A DNA stretch of 64,000 nucleotides from JACCTU01 sp963769665. Its GTDB lineage: Bacteria > Actinomycetota > Thermoleophilia > Gaiellales > Gaiellaceae. Position 1 is the stretch's first letter; every line of letters starts with the position of its first letter. This document shows, in pieces, positions 47,873-56,189 of the stretch. Under the pieces are notes generated by a model, which did not search any database, was not told where the DNA came from, and saw only the letters and a program-made list of their open reading frames with translations. The stretch lies in assembly GCA_963769665.1 (NCBI GenBank), contig CAVYMQ010000003.1, forward strand, positions 930,001 to 994,000, read 5' to 3'. A program made the position numbers and the translations under genes.

Positions 47873-50374
47873 CTAGGCCGCCGGCTGCTCGACCGCGGGC
47901 TCTGGCGGAGCCTCGGACGGCTTCTCGTCCGCCGGCTTGCCCTGCCGCTGCTGCCGCTGCTGCTGCTGCTGCTGCGGCGAGCTCGCGTCCGTCGTCTTCT
48001 TCTTGCGGCGCCGACGTCGGCGCTTGCGCGACGGCTGCGTCTTCGGCTGCGGGAGGTTCTCTGCGAGCGCGAGCGCGACCTCCTGGATCGGGCCCAGCCG
48101 CTCGCGCGCGGCGTCGAGCAGCTTGGTCGCGCGCGGGGTGTACGCCTCAGCAGAGGCGAGCAGCGCGGCACCGACGGGCTTCGGAAGCTCGAGCGCGGTG
48201 TTGACGAGCTTCGCAGCGTTCTCCTCGTGGCGGTGTCCGCGAGAGTTCGCGAGCGCGCCGAGCAGTCGCTTGGCCTCGGGGTACTCCTGGCTCGCCTTGC
48301 GGTCCAGGACCTTTCGCGCAGCGCGTGCGAGCTTCCACGTCCAGCGCGAGAGGATCTGCTCCGGCGCGTCGGCCTTGCCTTCGCCGATTGCACGCAGCAG
48401 GGTGCGGATCCCGCTCAGGCGGTCCTTCTCCCAGGTCGGCGCCGAGCTGACGAGCGTGACGAGGTCGTCGAAGTCGGCGCGCTCGACCGGCATCGAGACG
48501 CGGTCGGCGAGCGCCATCATCCGCAACCGCCGGTTGGGGTTCTCGGCGGCGCACGTTGCGAGGAACTGCTCCAGCGCACCCTTCGTCGCACGTCCGGCCG
48601 TGAGCTTCTCGACGAAGTTCGTGCGCTCCTCGAAGCGAATCTGCCGACCGGCGATCGAAGCCCAGAAGCGCTGCTCGTCGTCGTCGAGGTACTTCGGGTC
48701 GACCCGTTGCCACTCGCGCTGAATCACGCTCAGCCTGCGCCGCACGTCGGGCGTCACGGGAACGAGCCACGGCGCCGGCGTGAGCTTCCGTTTCGCGCGT
48801 CGTTGAATTCGCCTCCGCGGCGCCGGCGTGACGCGCGCGCCTTCGCGGTAGAAGTCCGCGTCCAGCAAGGAGTGCAGTGAGACGACGCGCTCGTTGTGCG
48901 TCGCCGCCTTCGGCACGAAGTCGACGACGATGCCGGCTTCCTTGCGCGGGTGCATCCGCATGATGCGCCCGATGCGCTGCTGGTAGACGCGCCGCGAGGC
49001 CGTCGGCGCGAGGTGCATGCAGACGGTCGCGCGGGGGGAGTTCCAGCCTTCCGCGAGCAGCATGGCGTTGATCAACACGTTGATCTCGCCGCGCTCGTAC
49101 GCGCCGAGCGTCTCCGCGAGCTTGACCGGCGGAGTTCGGCCCGAGACGGCCTCGGCCTTGATCCCGACCGCGCGGAACTCCTGCGCGAGGTTGTACGCGT
49201 GCTCGACGCCCGCTGCGTAGACGATCCCGGGCGTGTTCTCGAAGCGCTCGCGGTAGAGCGACGCTGCGGCGAGGTTCAACGCCTGGTGGTCGAGTGCCTT
49301 GGCCAGCTCTTCCTGGTCGAAGTCGCCGCCGATGATCGGCACGTTGTTGATCGCCGCGACGGGCGGGACGCGGAGACTGCGGAGCGGAGCGATCAGGCCG
49401 CGACGTGCAGCTTCGGCGAGCGGCAGGTCGTCGACCGACGCCGGGAAGACATCGGAGACCTGCTTCGCGATCAGCTGCTCGGTCGCCGTCATGCCGATGT
49501 AGAGGGGCTCGTGGTATGAGCGGATCGCCTGCGACGTCTTCTCGCCGAGCGCCGTGTGCGCCTCGTCGGCGATCACGAGGTGGTACGCGTCGCGCGAGAT
49601 CTCGTCGTGGTGCCGCGCGAACCACGCGTACGTCTGGATCGTGATCGGGTTGTCGCGCGGAGGCTTCTGGCCGCGCATGATCGCGTCGGTGAAGCGCTCG
49701 CTGTAGCCCTCCTCGGTGAGGTCGCGGTTGAACTGCTGCACGAGCAGGCGACGGTGCGTGAGGATCAGCACGCCGAGCGTTCGCGCAGCCTCGACGAAGC
49801 CCGCGGCCGCGATCGTCTTGCCGGACGCCGTCGGGTGGCGGAAGCGGAAGCGCCGCGCCGCGCCCGGGTCGGGACCGGCGTAGACGTCCTCGTCGGTGTC
49901 CTCGGCGGGCTCGCGTTCGAGCAGGCCGAGCTCGTCCTCCGGCTCCTCCTCGACAGCCTCCGCGACCTCGACAACCGCTGCGTGCCCGTTGCCGTTGCCG
50001 TTCTCGGTCTCGCGCTGGTTCGCGTGCAGGAGCTCGGTGAGCATCCCCGCGAGCGCGTCGATCTGATGGCGGCGGAGCTCCGTCTTGCCGGAAGCGAGTT
50101 TCGGGCGCGCCTCGACCAGCACCCGCTCGAGGCCGAGCATCAGCCCGTACTTGACCTTCCAGGGGTATGACGGTGAGCGCAGCCCCTCGCCGATCTCTGC
50201 CAGCGCCTCGTCGAGCGCCTTCCTGCGCGCGGTACCGGGGGCGAGCACCTCCTGCGCGTCCTCGTCGGTGTGCAGGAACGCTTCGCCCGCCCAGTCCTGG
50301 GCCTTGCGCGCTGCTGCGGCGAGCTCCTCGCCCGCCAGCTGCGAATCAATGAGGTGATCGGTCGTCGTTGCCAC
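47873..50374 (-). CDS. SF2 DEAD/DEAH-type helicase with basic, Gln-rich tail
   Basis: 833 residues from a GTG. Motif I is HPTASGKT, motif II IADEAH, motif III GMTAT and motif VI QQRIGRIMRMHP, the type III-restriction/UvrB-like SF2 pattern. A ~190-residue N-terminal region contains an acidic linker (about 120-170), and a ~300-residue C-terminal helical region follows the motor. The C-terminus has a lysine/arginine stretch (SRKRRRRRRKKK) and a Gln-run (PQQQQQQRQQRQ). It probably unwinds or remodels nucleic acid; no partner nuclease or methylase is adjacent. A GCAGCGC/GCGCTGC hairpin lies 5 nt before the start. Confidence 0.87.
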   Translation of the reverse strand: MATTTDHLIDSQLAGEELAAAARKAQDWAGEAFLHTDEDAQEVLAPGTARRKALDEALAEIGEGLRSPSYPWKVKYGLMLGLERVLVEARPKLASGKTELRRHQIDALAGMLTELLHANQRETENGNGNGHAAVVEVAEAVEEEPEDELGLLEREPAEDTDEDVYAGPDPGAARRFRFRHPTASGKTIAAAGFVEAARTLGVLILTHRRLLVQQFNRDLTEEGYSERFTDAIMRGQKPPRDNPITIQTYAWFARHHDEISRDAYHLVIADEAHTALGEKTSQAIRSYHEPLYIGMTATEQLIAKQVSDVFPASVDDLPLAEAARRGLIAPLRSLRVPPVAAINNVPIIGGDFDQEELAKALDHQALNLAAASLYRERFENTPGIVYAAGVEHAYNLAQEFRAVGIKAEAVSGRTPPVKLAETLGAYERGEINVLINAMLLAEGWNSPRATVCMHLAPTASRRVYQQRIGRIMRMHPRKEAGIVVDFVPKAATHNERVVSLHSLLDADFYREGARVTPAPRRRIQRRAKRKLTPAPWLVPVTPDVRRRLSVIQREWQRVDPKYLDDDEQRFWASIAGRQIRFEERTNFVEKLTAGRATKGALEQFLATCAAENPNRRLRMMALADRVSMPVERADFDDLVTLVSSAPTWEKDRLSGIRTLLRAIGEGKADAPEQILSRWTWKLARAARKVLDRKASQEYPEAKRLLGALANSRGHRHEENAAKLVNTALELPKPVGAALLASAEAYTPRATKLLDAARERLGPIQEVALALAENLPQPKTQPSRKRRRRRRKKKTTDASSPQQQQQQRQQRQGKPADEKPSEAPPEPAVEQPAA

Positions 50375-50379
50375 GGGTG

Positions 50380-50399
50380 GCAGCGCGAGAGTGCGCTGC
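50380..50399 (-). promoter_or_regulatory. Hairpin at the helicase translation start
   Basis: A perfect 7-bp stem (GCAGCGC/GCGCTGC, 6-nt loop) ends 5 nt before the GTG at 50374 and would cover the ribosome-binding region. It may lower or regulate translation. Confidence 0.4.
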
Positions 50400-50490
50400 A
50401 GCTTCCATCACAAGGTGCGGCCCGGTTCTGACCCCGACTCGGGCGACGCAAGACACAGCATAGACGAATCTGTGGACGCTCTGGGGGTTG

Positions 50491-50653
50491 GGAGGGCTTG
50501 GCGCAACCGGCGCTGAGCCGCCGGGCCGCGCTGGGCGGCGCGATGCGGCGTCCTCAGTCGCGCCCGTATCCAGCGGATACGAACGCTCCCTGCGTCCTTG
50601 CCTCGCACCACCCATCGCACCCCGGCAACGAGGCCTGTCCCGCCAAGCCCTCC
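50491..50653. repeat. Long-range 13-bp inverted repeat enclosing a structured spacer
   Basis: GGAGGGCTTGGCG (50491-50503) and its exact complement CGCCAAGCCCTCC (50641-50653) bracket 137 nt. Inside are a 7-bp hairpin CGTATCC/GGATACG (50565-50581) and a GCGATG/CATCGC pairing. The right arm touches the stop codon of the fatty-oxidation gene. No ORF with a ribosome site lies inside. It could be a rod-like ncRNA, a leader element of the helicase mRNA, or a miniature mobile element. The rest of the 50375-50652 gap holds only the hairpin before the helicase. Confidence 0.5.
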
Positions 50654-52542
50654 TAGGCCGGAGTGGGCGCGCCGGCGTCTGCCAGGCGGCGGCCGAGCAC
50701 CCGCTCGGAGACGCCCGTCCGGTCGAGGTGCGGCGTGATCCCACCCAGGAAGAACGGCCACCCTGCGCCGAGCAGGAGGCACGTGTCGACGTCCTGTGCC
50801 GAGCCGACCACGCCTTCGTCGAGGAGGCGGCCGATCTCGTCGGCCAGCGCCTCGAGCACCGCCTCGGTGATCTCCTCGCTCGAGCGCCGGCGGTCACCGA
50901 CGACGACGACCTCGTCCTTCCCGTCCGCGAAGTTGGCGAGTGTCGGCGAGAGCGGGAAGCGGTCGGGAAACGCCTCGTGCATCGTCTCGAGCACGTGGTT
51001 CGCGACGCGCGGCCCGACGAGCTGCAGCAGGACGGACGGGGCCATCGGCATCCCGAGCTCGACGATCGCCTCGTCCGTCTCCTCGACGGTGTTGCCGTGC
51101 TCGAGCGAGTCCATGAGGACGCTCGTCATTCGCGTCAGCACACGGTTGACGACGAAACCTGGCGCGTCCTTCGTCACGACGCCGCGCTTGCGAAGCTTTT
51201 GGCACACGTCCCACGCCGTCGCGACCGCCTCGTCCGACGTGTTGTCGTGCCTGACGATCTCGACGAGCGGCAGCACGGCCACCGGGTTGAAGAAGTGCAG
51301 TCCGACGTCCGCGCCCATCTCGGCGAGCGAGAGCGACGACGTGTTCGAGGCGAGGATCGCTTTCGGTGCGAGCTCGCGGAGCGTCCTGAAGACTTCCTGC
51401 TTGACCGGGAGCTGCTCGACCACCGCCTCGAGCACGAGGTCGCAGTCCTCGAAGCCGTCCCAGCCCGTTGTGCCGGAGACGAGCGGCGCGAAGGGCTCGC
51501 CGACCTCGGAACGGACATCCGCGAGTGCTGCTTCCATGAGCTCGTCCGTGAGCTCGCGCAGCACGAGCGGTACCTCGAGCCGTTTGACGAACAGCGTCGC
51601 GAGCTGCCGCGCCATCAAGCCGCCGCCGACGATTCCGACCTTCGCGACGCTGCGCGGTGCCACCTTCGGCACGCCGATCCCTCGCTTCTGTCGCCGCTCG
51701 ACGAGGTTGAAGGCGTAGATCGAGTTCTGCGCCTGAGGCGCGGGCAGGAGGTCCGCGATCGCGTCCTCCTCGGCGCGATAGCCCTCCTCGAGCGACCACT
51801 CCGCTGCGCCCTCGATCAGGTCGAGTGCGACCCGAGGAGCGTGCGCGGGGCCGAGCAGCTCGCCGCGCGCGCGCCGGATCACCTCCGCGGTGCTCGACAG
51901 GTCGGCCTCCTCGCGTGTCGCAGGTGCGCTCCGCAGGTATGCGATCGATTCGTCGAGAAACGCCCCGTCGTCGAGGATCGCGTCGACCAGTCCGAGCTCG
52001 AGCGCCTTCTCGGCGTTCAGCATGCGGTTCTGGCGTAGCGCGTTGGTCACGATCACCTTCACCGCGGCCGCGGGGCCGACGAGCCGCGGGAGCAGTTGGG
52101 TGCCACCCCACGCGGGGAAGAGCCCAAGGAACACCTCAGGAGTGCCGACGTGGCGGACCGAGCGCGCGATCGTGCGGTGGTCGCAGTGGAGTGCGATCTC
52201 GAGCCCACCGCCGAGCGCGGCGCCGTTGATCGCTGCAAGCGTCGGGAACGGGAGGTTCCGGAGCCGGAGGAAGAGCTCGTGGCCGGCACGCGAGCCTTCG
52301 CGGGCGAGCTCGGGCGTGACGTTCGGAAACTGATCGATGTCGGCGCCGACCGCGAAGCCCTGCGGCTTGCCCGTCAGCACGAGACCCGCCCATTCCTCGG
52401 ACTCGAGTTCGTCGAGCGTCCGGCCGAGCGACTCGAGCGCGTGTCGGCCGAACGTGCACGGTTTCGTCCAGTCCTCGCCGTTGTCGATCGTGACGATCGC
52501 GAGATCCCCGTCGCGCCGGAGCTGGAACTCGGTCTCGGCCAT
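50653..52542 (-). CDS. Enoyl-CoA hydratase / 3-hydroxyacyl-CoA dehydrogenase fusion (FadB/FadJ-like)
   Basis: 629 residues, slightly shorter than FadB/FadJ (about 700). The N-terminal crotonase domain (1-270) has GFAVGADIDQF and the oxyanion/catalytic stretch NGAALGGGLEIALHCDHR with FLGLFPAWGGTQLLPRL. The NAD-binding dehydrogenase domain starts at about 315 (KVGIVGGGLMARQLA) and includes ASNTSSLSLAEM, GLHFFNPVAVLPLVEIV and the catalytic region DAPGFVVNR. It performs the two middle steps of fatty acid beta-oxidation. The Rossmann loop region is about 20 residues shorter than usual. Confidence 0.93.
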   Translation of the reverse strand: MAETEFQLRRDGDLAIVTIDNGEDWTKPCTFGRHALESLGRTLDELESEEWAGLVLTGKPQGFAVGADIDQFPNVTPELAREGSRAGHELFLRLRNLPFPTLAAINGAALGGGLEIALHCDHRTIARSVRHVGTPEVFLGLFPAWGGTQLLPRLVGPAAAVKVIVTNALRQNRMLNAEKALELGLVDAILDDGAFLDESIAYLRSAPATREEADLSSTAEVIRRARGELLGPAHAPRVALDLIEGAAEWSLEEGYRAEEDAIADLLPAPQAQNSIYAFNLVERRQKRGIGVPKVAPRSVAKVGIVGGGLMARQLATLFVKRLEVPLVLRELTDELMEAALADVRSEVGEPFAPLVSGTTGWDGFEDCDLVLEAVVEQLPVKQEVFRTLRELAPKAILASNTSSLSLAEMGADVGLHFFNPVAVLPLVEIVRHDNTSDEAVATAWDVCQKLRKRGVVTKDAPGFVVNRVLTRMTSVLMDSLEHGNTVEETDEAIVELGMPMAPSVLLQLVGPRVANHVLETMHEAFPDRFPLSPTLANFADGKDEVVVVGDRRRSSEEITEAVLEALADEIGRLLDEGVVGSAQDVDTCLLLGAGWPFFLGGITPHLDRTGVSERVLGRRLADAGAPTPA

Positions 52543-52577
52543 CTGCGCAAGCCTAGTGGCGCGCTACGCTTGTGTCC

Positions 52578-53261
52578 GTGGATGGCTTCGGCCTCTATCT
52601 GCTCTTCCTCGTCCCGCCGCTCGTCATCGGGCTGCTGGTCCAGATGTGGCTCAAGCGCACCTTCGCGCGCTTCTCGAACGTCCCGCTGTCGAGCGGGCTG
52701 AGCGGCGCGGCGGTCGCGCGCGAGATCCTCGATCGCAACGGGCTGCAGGACGTGCCGGTCGAGCAGTCGCCCGGCGGCGCGCTCTCCGACCACTACGACC
52801 CGCGCAAGCGCGCGCTCTTCCTCTCGCCGCCGGTCTACGAGCCGGCGACGGTCGCAGCTGCGGCAGTCGCCGCGCACGAGACGGGGCACGCGCTCCAGCA
52901 CGCGGCCGGCTACGTGCCGCTGACGATTCGTTCCAAGATGGTCCCGGCGGTCTCGTTCGCGTCGAACGCCTGGATCTGGCTCCTCCTCGCGGGCGCGTTC
53001 CTGCAGGTGCTGGGTCTCGTCGCGGTCGCGCTCGTCCTCTACGCCCTCGCCGTGCTCTTCCACGTCGTGACGCTGCCGGTCGAGTTCAACGCCTCGCGTC
53101 GCGCGTCAACGCAGCTACGCACGCTCGGGCTGGTCGGTGTGACCGAGGGCGGCGGCGTGAACAAGGTGCTGAACGCCGCCGCGCTGACCTACGTCGCGGG
53201 CGCCCTCGCCGCGCTCTCTCAGCTTCTGTACTACTTGCTCGTCTTCTTCGGCGACGATTAA
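52578..53261 (+). CDS. Membrane zinc metallopeptidase (YugP / Zn_peptidase_2 family)
   Basis: 227 residues from the GTG at 52578, which lies 7 nt after TACGCT; a GTG at 52572 is also in frame. HExxH zinc motif in AAHETGHALQHAAGY, with flanking TM helices at about 5-22, 120-165 and 205-222. LSDHYDPRKRALFLS and LPVEFNASRRA complete the family pattern. A membrane-embedded protease of unknown substrate. Its TAA stop is shared on a TTAA with the convergent ArsR-type gene. Confidence 0.9.
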   Translation: MDGFGLYLLFLVPPLVIGLLVQMWLKRTFARFSNVPLSSGLSGAAVAREILDRNGLQDVPVEQSPGGALSDHYDPRKRALFLSPPVYEPATVAAAAVAAHETGHALQHAAGYVPLTIRSKMVPAVSFASNAWIWLLLAGAFLQVLGLVAVALVLYALAVLFHVVTLPVEFNASRRASTQLRTLGLVGVTEGGGVNKVLNAAALTYVAGALAALSQLLYYLLVFFGDD

Positions 53262-53794
53262 CTCGCCGTGTGTGGGTGGAACACGAGCGTGATCACGATC
53301 GGGTCCTGCTCGGGGTCCTCGAGCTCGTCGACGCGTTCGGACAGGACCTCCCAGATCTCGCGCACGCGCTCCGGCGCGATCCGCACCGTGACCTGCGCGC
53401 TGCGGAACTTTCCGAGCGGGCCGAACTTCGCCCAGCCGGCGTTGACCTCGTCGAGGATCGCCGCGTGCACGTCGCTGGTCGCTCCCGGTGACGTGAGCAG
53501 CTCGGGCGCGACGCGGATCGTGTTCGCCACCGCGCGGTAAGGCTTCTCGCGGCCGTGGCCGCCGTCGACGCGCTGGATCAGCTCTGCCTTCAGCAGCGTC
53601 CTGACGTGAAAGTGGAGGTGGCCGGGGTCGACCTCGAGCCGCTGCGCCAGCTCGCGGTTCGTCAGCAGCTCGTCGTTCTCACCGAGCAGCTCGAGCACGC
53701 GAAGCCGCAGCGGGTGCCCGAGCGCCTTCAGCTGCTCGGGCCTGTCGATGGTCAGAATGCCGAGCGGCTCTCCTCCCGGATCGGCGGCGGCCAT
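53258..53794 (-). CDS. ArsR-like winged-helix transcriptional regulator
   Basis: 178 residues. The winged helix (about 15-95) reads QLKALGHPLRLRVLELLGEND, TNRELAQRLEVDPGHLHFHVRTLLKAELI and GREKPYRAVA, and an ~80-residue C-terminal domain probably binds an effector or dimerises. No clear metal-binding cysteines, so the signal is not obviously a metal. TATATG (53808-53803) lies 8 nt before the ATG and a palindrome lies just upstream, suggesting a leaderless, autoregulated gene. Confidence 0.85.
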   Translation of the reverse strand: MAAADPGGEPLGILTIDRPEQLKALGHPLRLRVLELLGENDELLTNRELAQRLEVDPGHLHFHVRTLLKAELIQRVDGGHGREKPYRAVANTIRVAPELLTSPGATSDVHAAILDEVNAGWAKFGPLGKFRSAQVTVRIAPERVREIWEVLSERVDELEDPEQDPIVITLVFHPHTAS

Positions 53795-53814
53795 GGGGAG
53801 TACATATAGGAATC

Positions 53815-53827
53815 GACAGCAGCTGTC
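53815..53827. promoter_or_regulatory. Palindromic operator candidate upstream of the ArsR-like gene
   Basis: GACAGC-A-GCTGTC, a perfect 6-bp inverted repeat overlapping a -35-like TAGACA that pairs with the TATATG -10 of the ArsR-type gene. The position fits autorepression. Its far end touches the pgl stop codon. Confidence 0.55.
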
Positions 53828-54495
53828 TAGATCTGAAGCTCCTGCGCGGCTGCAGGATCGAGGATCGCGACCGTCTCCCCGTTCTTCGATCGAACGAGGC
53901 TCGCCGGTGTTGCCTCGGAAGGCGGCTCCGCGAAGGCCCGTCGCACGGCGTTTGCCCGCTCGGCCCCGGCGACGAAGAAGACGACGAGCGACGCCGACTC
54001 GAGCACCGGGATCGTCATCGTGACGCGGTCGACGAGCGGCTCGAGCTTCGCCTCGGCGGGAATCGCGCGGCGCTCCCGCTCCGCGAGCCCGGCCGAGTGG
54101 GGATAGAGAGACGCGACGTGCCCGTCGGATCCCATCCCGAGCAGCACGAGGTCGAGCGTGACGCTTTCGAGCTCGCGGTCGTACTCGTCGGCCGCGCGCT
54201 CCGCACCGACCTCGCCCTGGATGCGGTGAACCGCAGCGGGCTGGACGGCGATGCGGTCGAGCAGCGTCCGCTTGGCCAGCCCGTAGTTCGACCACTCGTG
54301 CTCGGGTGGGACGCACCGGTCGTCGCCCCACCAGAGCTCGGTGGAGCTCCAGTCGGCCCGGAGCTCCGCGGCGAGCTCGTACGCGCGCGTCGGTGTGGTG
54401 CCGCCGGTGAGCGTGACGTGGCCATCTGCTTCGGCGAGCAGCTCGGCGCACATCCGTGAAGCCGTCTCGAAGTCGGGTGCGACGCGGAGGTCTAT
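53827..54495 (-). CDS. pgl: 6-phosphogluconolactonase, unusual start
   Basis: About 222 residues. Marks: LTGGTTPTRAYELAAEL (phosphate site), WWGDDRCVPPEHEWSNYGLA and LDLVLLGMGSDGHVASLYPHS with the catalytic His region. It hydrolyses 6-phosphogluconolactone in the pentose phosphate pathway. No ATG, GTG or TTG precedes the conserved DLRVAPDFETA; the frame there begins with an ATA (54495) that overlaps the proC stop (ATAG). The first in-frame ATG is at 54453, which would trim about 14 residues. The true start is therefore uncertain. Confidence 0.87.
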   Translation of the reverse strand: MDLRVAPDFETASRMCAELLAEADGHVTLTGGTTPTRAYELAAELRADWSSTELWWGDDRCVPPEHEWSNYGLAKRTLLDRIAVQPAAVHRIQGEVGAERAADEYDRELESVTLDLVLLGMGSDGHVASLYPHSAGLAERERRAIPAEAKLEPLVDRVTMTIPVLESASLVVFFVAGAERANAVRRAFAEPPSEATPASLVRSKNGETVAILDPAAAQELQI

Positions 54496-55298
54496 TGCTC
54501 GCCGGCCGCGAGCTCCTGCGACCGCTCCATCGCCGCCTGGATCGCGTCCAGGAACGCGGCGCGTACACCCTTCTGTTCCAGCACACGGATCGCGCGAATC
54601 GTTGTCCCGCCCGGTGAGGTGACGGCCTCGCGCAGATCGACCGGGTGCATCTTCTCGTCGCGCAGCAGCTTCGCCGTGCCGAGCATCGTCTGGACTACGA
54701 GCTGCGTCGACACTTCGCGCGAGAGGCCGAGCAGGATGCCCGCCTCGATCATCGCCTCTGCGAGCAGCGCGAAGTACGCGGGGCCGGACCCTGAGACCGC
54801 GGTCACCGCGTCCATCGCCGACTCCGGCAGGCGCACGACCCGGCCGAGATTCGAGAGCACGCTCTCGGCCAGATCGAGGTGCTCGTCTTCGGCATGCGCG
54901 CCCGCGCACAGCCCTGCGATTCCCTCGTGCACGGTCGACGGTGCGTTCGGCATCGCGCGCACGACGGGCACACCGTTCGCGAGTCGCGACTCGATCTGCG
55001 CGGTCGGGATCGCGGCGGCGACCGAGAGCACGGTTTGCCCCACGGAGACCGACGGGGCGATCTCGCCGAGCAGCGCGGGGAAGTCCTGGGGCTTGACGGC
55101 GAGCACGACGATGTCGGCGCCTGCGACGGCCTCCGGGTTCGAGAGTGTCGCCTCGACGCCGTAGCGCTCGTGGAGCTCGTCGACTCGGGCCTGCCGACGG
55201 CTGGTGACCACGACGTTGCTCCAGCCGGACGAGAGCAGTCCCGCGAGCAGGGACTCGCCGATCTTCCCGGTGCCGAGGATCGCGAGCCGTTCCGCCAT
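54492..55298 (-). CDS. proC: Pyrroline-5-carboxylate reductase
   Basis: 268 residues, standard length. Rossmann start LAILGTGKIGESLLAGLL, then VVLAVKPQD, VRAMPNAPSTV and the C-terminal signature DAVTAVSGSGPAYFALLAEAM with ATKLL-like AKLLRDEKMHPVDLREAVTSPGGTT. It carries out the last NADPH-dependent step of proline synthesis. The ATG is 6 nt behind TAGACT (55310-55305), so it likely has its own leaderless promoter, and pgl follows by overlap. Confidence 0.96.
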   Translation of the reverse strand: MAERLAILGTGKIGESLLAGLLSSGWSNVVVTSRRQARVDELHERYGVEATLSNPEAVAGADIVVLAVKPQDFPALLGEIAPSVSVGQTVLSVAAAIPTAQIESRLANGVPVVRAMPNAPSTVHEGIAGLCAGAHAEDEHLDLAESVLSNLGRVVRLPESAMDAVTAVSGSGPAYFALLAEAMIEAGILLGLSREVSTQLVVQTMLGTAKLLRDEKMHPVDLREAVTSPGGTTIRAIRVLEQKGVRAAFLDAIQAAMERSQELAAGEQ

Positions 55299-55307
55299 GC
55301 GCCGAGT

Positions 55308-56189
55308 CTAAGCCGCGCGAGAAGAAATGCGGTGCGGAGGCTTGCGGATCCGCGCGCCGTCGGGCAGAGGGATCAGGCCGCGCGCGAACCCGGCCATCAA
55401 GTAGACGCTTGCGAGGCCAGCCCACTCTTCGTAGGGCTCCAGGAGCTTCGCGGTCTCGTGGCCCTCGACCCACCGCCCCTCGAGCGCGATCTGCAGCTTC
55501 ACCAGCCCGAGGTCCCCGACCAGGCCGTACTCGCTGCGCCCGAGCCCCTCGAGGCACACGACGCCGACCGACCACGCGCCCAGGCCGCGCTCGCGTGTCA
55601 GTCGCTCGGCCACGATGTTCGAGGGGTGGTCCTTGAGGCGCTCGAGCTCGATCGAGCGGCAGAGGCGCGCGAGCGTGGCGCCTCTCCGTGCATGCAGCCC
55701 GAGCGCACGCAGTTCCGCCGGGGAGCAGCGCGCAAGCGTCGCGCAGTCGGGGGGAGCGTGAAGGTCGCCGACCGGCTGTCCGACGGTCCGGATGATCCGC
55801 TTCTCCATCGCGCGTGCTCGCCACGCCTCGATCAGCTGCCCGCACAGGGCGCGGAGCAGCGACTGCGCGACCGTGCCGACGCGGAGCACGCGCTTGCCCT
55901 GGAGCTGCGAGATCGGCCCGCTCAGCAGCTTGTCGCTTTTGAAGCGCCGCAGGAACTCGGAGTGGTCGTCGTCGACGGCGAGGAGCCAGCGCAGGCTCTC
56001 GACGCTCGCCTCGCTCGGCCCTTGCACGACGACCGTGCCGTCGCGGAGTTGCGTCGCGGATGCCTGCTCGTCGCCCACGACGGCGCGCAGCACGCCGTCA
56101 CGCCAAACGCGAGTCGCGTCGGTCGTGCCTTGCGCCGTCAGCCGTAGTGAGTAGGGGCCGGCCGGACGGATCCGGGCCGTGACCGTCAA
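55308..56189 (-). CDS. AlkA-like DNA-3-methyladenine glycosylase II family protein
   Basis: 293 residues. The N-terminal ~110 residues form the AlkA-type beta domain; the HhH glycosylase domain follows, with LGLHARRGATLARLC, GLGAWSVGVVCLEGLGR (helix-hairpin-helix) and the catalytic Asp expected in YGLVGDLGLVK. It would excise alkylated bases. The TTG start at 56189 overlaps the stop of the second HTH-TPR regulator (TTGA), so the two are translationally coupled. No other start lies near. Confidence 0.82.
   Translation of the reverse strand: MTVTARIRPAGPYSLRLTAQGTTDATRVWRDGVLRAVVGDEQASATQLRDGTVVVQGPSEASVESLRWLLAVDDDHSEFLRRFKSDKLLSGPISQLQGKRVLRVGTVAQSLLRALCGQLIEAWRARAMEKRIIRTVGQPVGDLHAPPDCATLARCSPAELRALGLHARRGATLARLCRSIELERLKDHPSNIVAERLTRERGLGAWSVGVVCLEGLGRSEYGLVGDLGLVKLQIALEGRWVEGHETAKLLEPYEEWAGLASVYLMAGFARGLIPLPDGARIRKPPHRISSRAA

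Noticed and set aside
50491..50653. Calling the inverted repeat a transposable element
   Set aside because: No transposase, no target-site duplication beside the arms and no second copy seen in the window.
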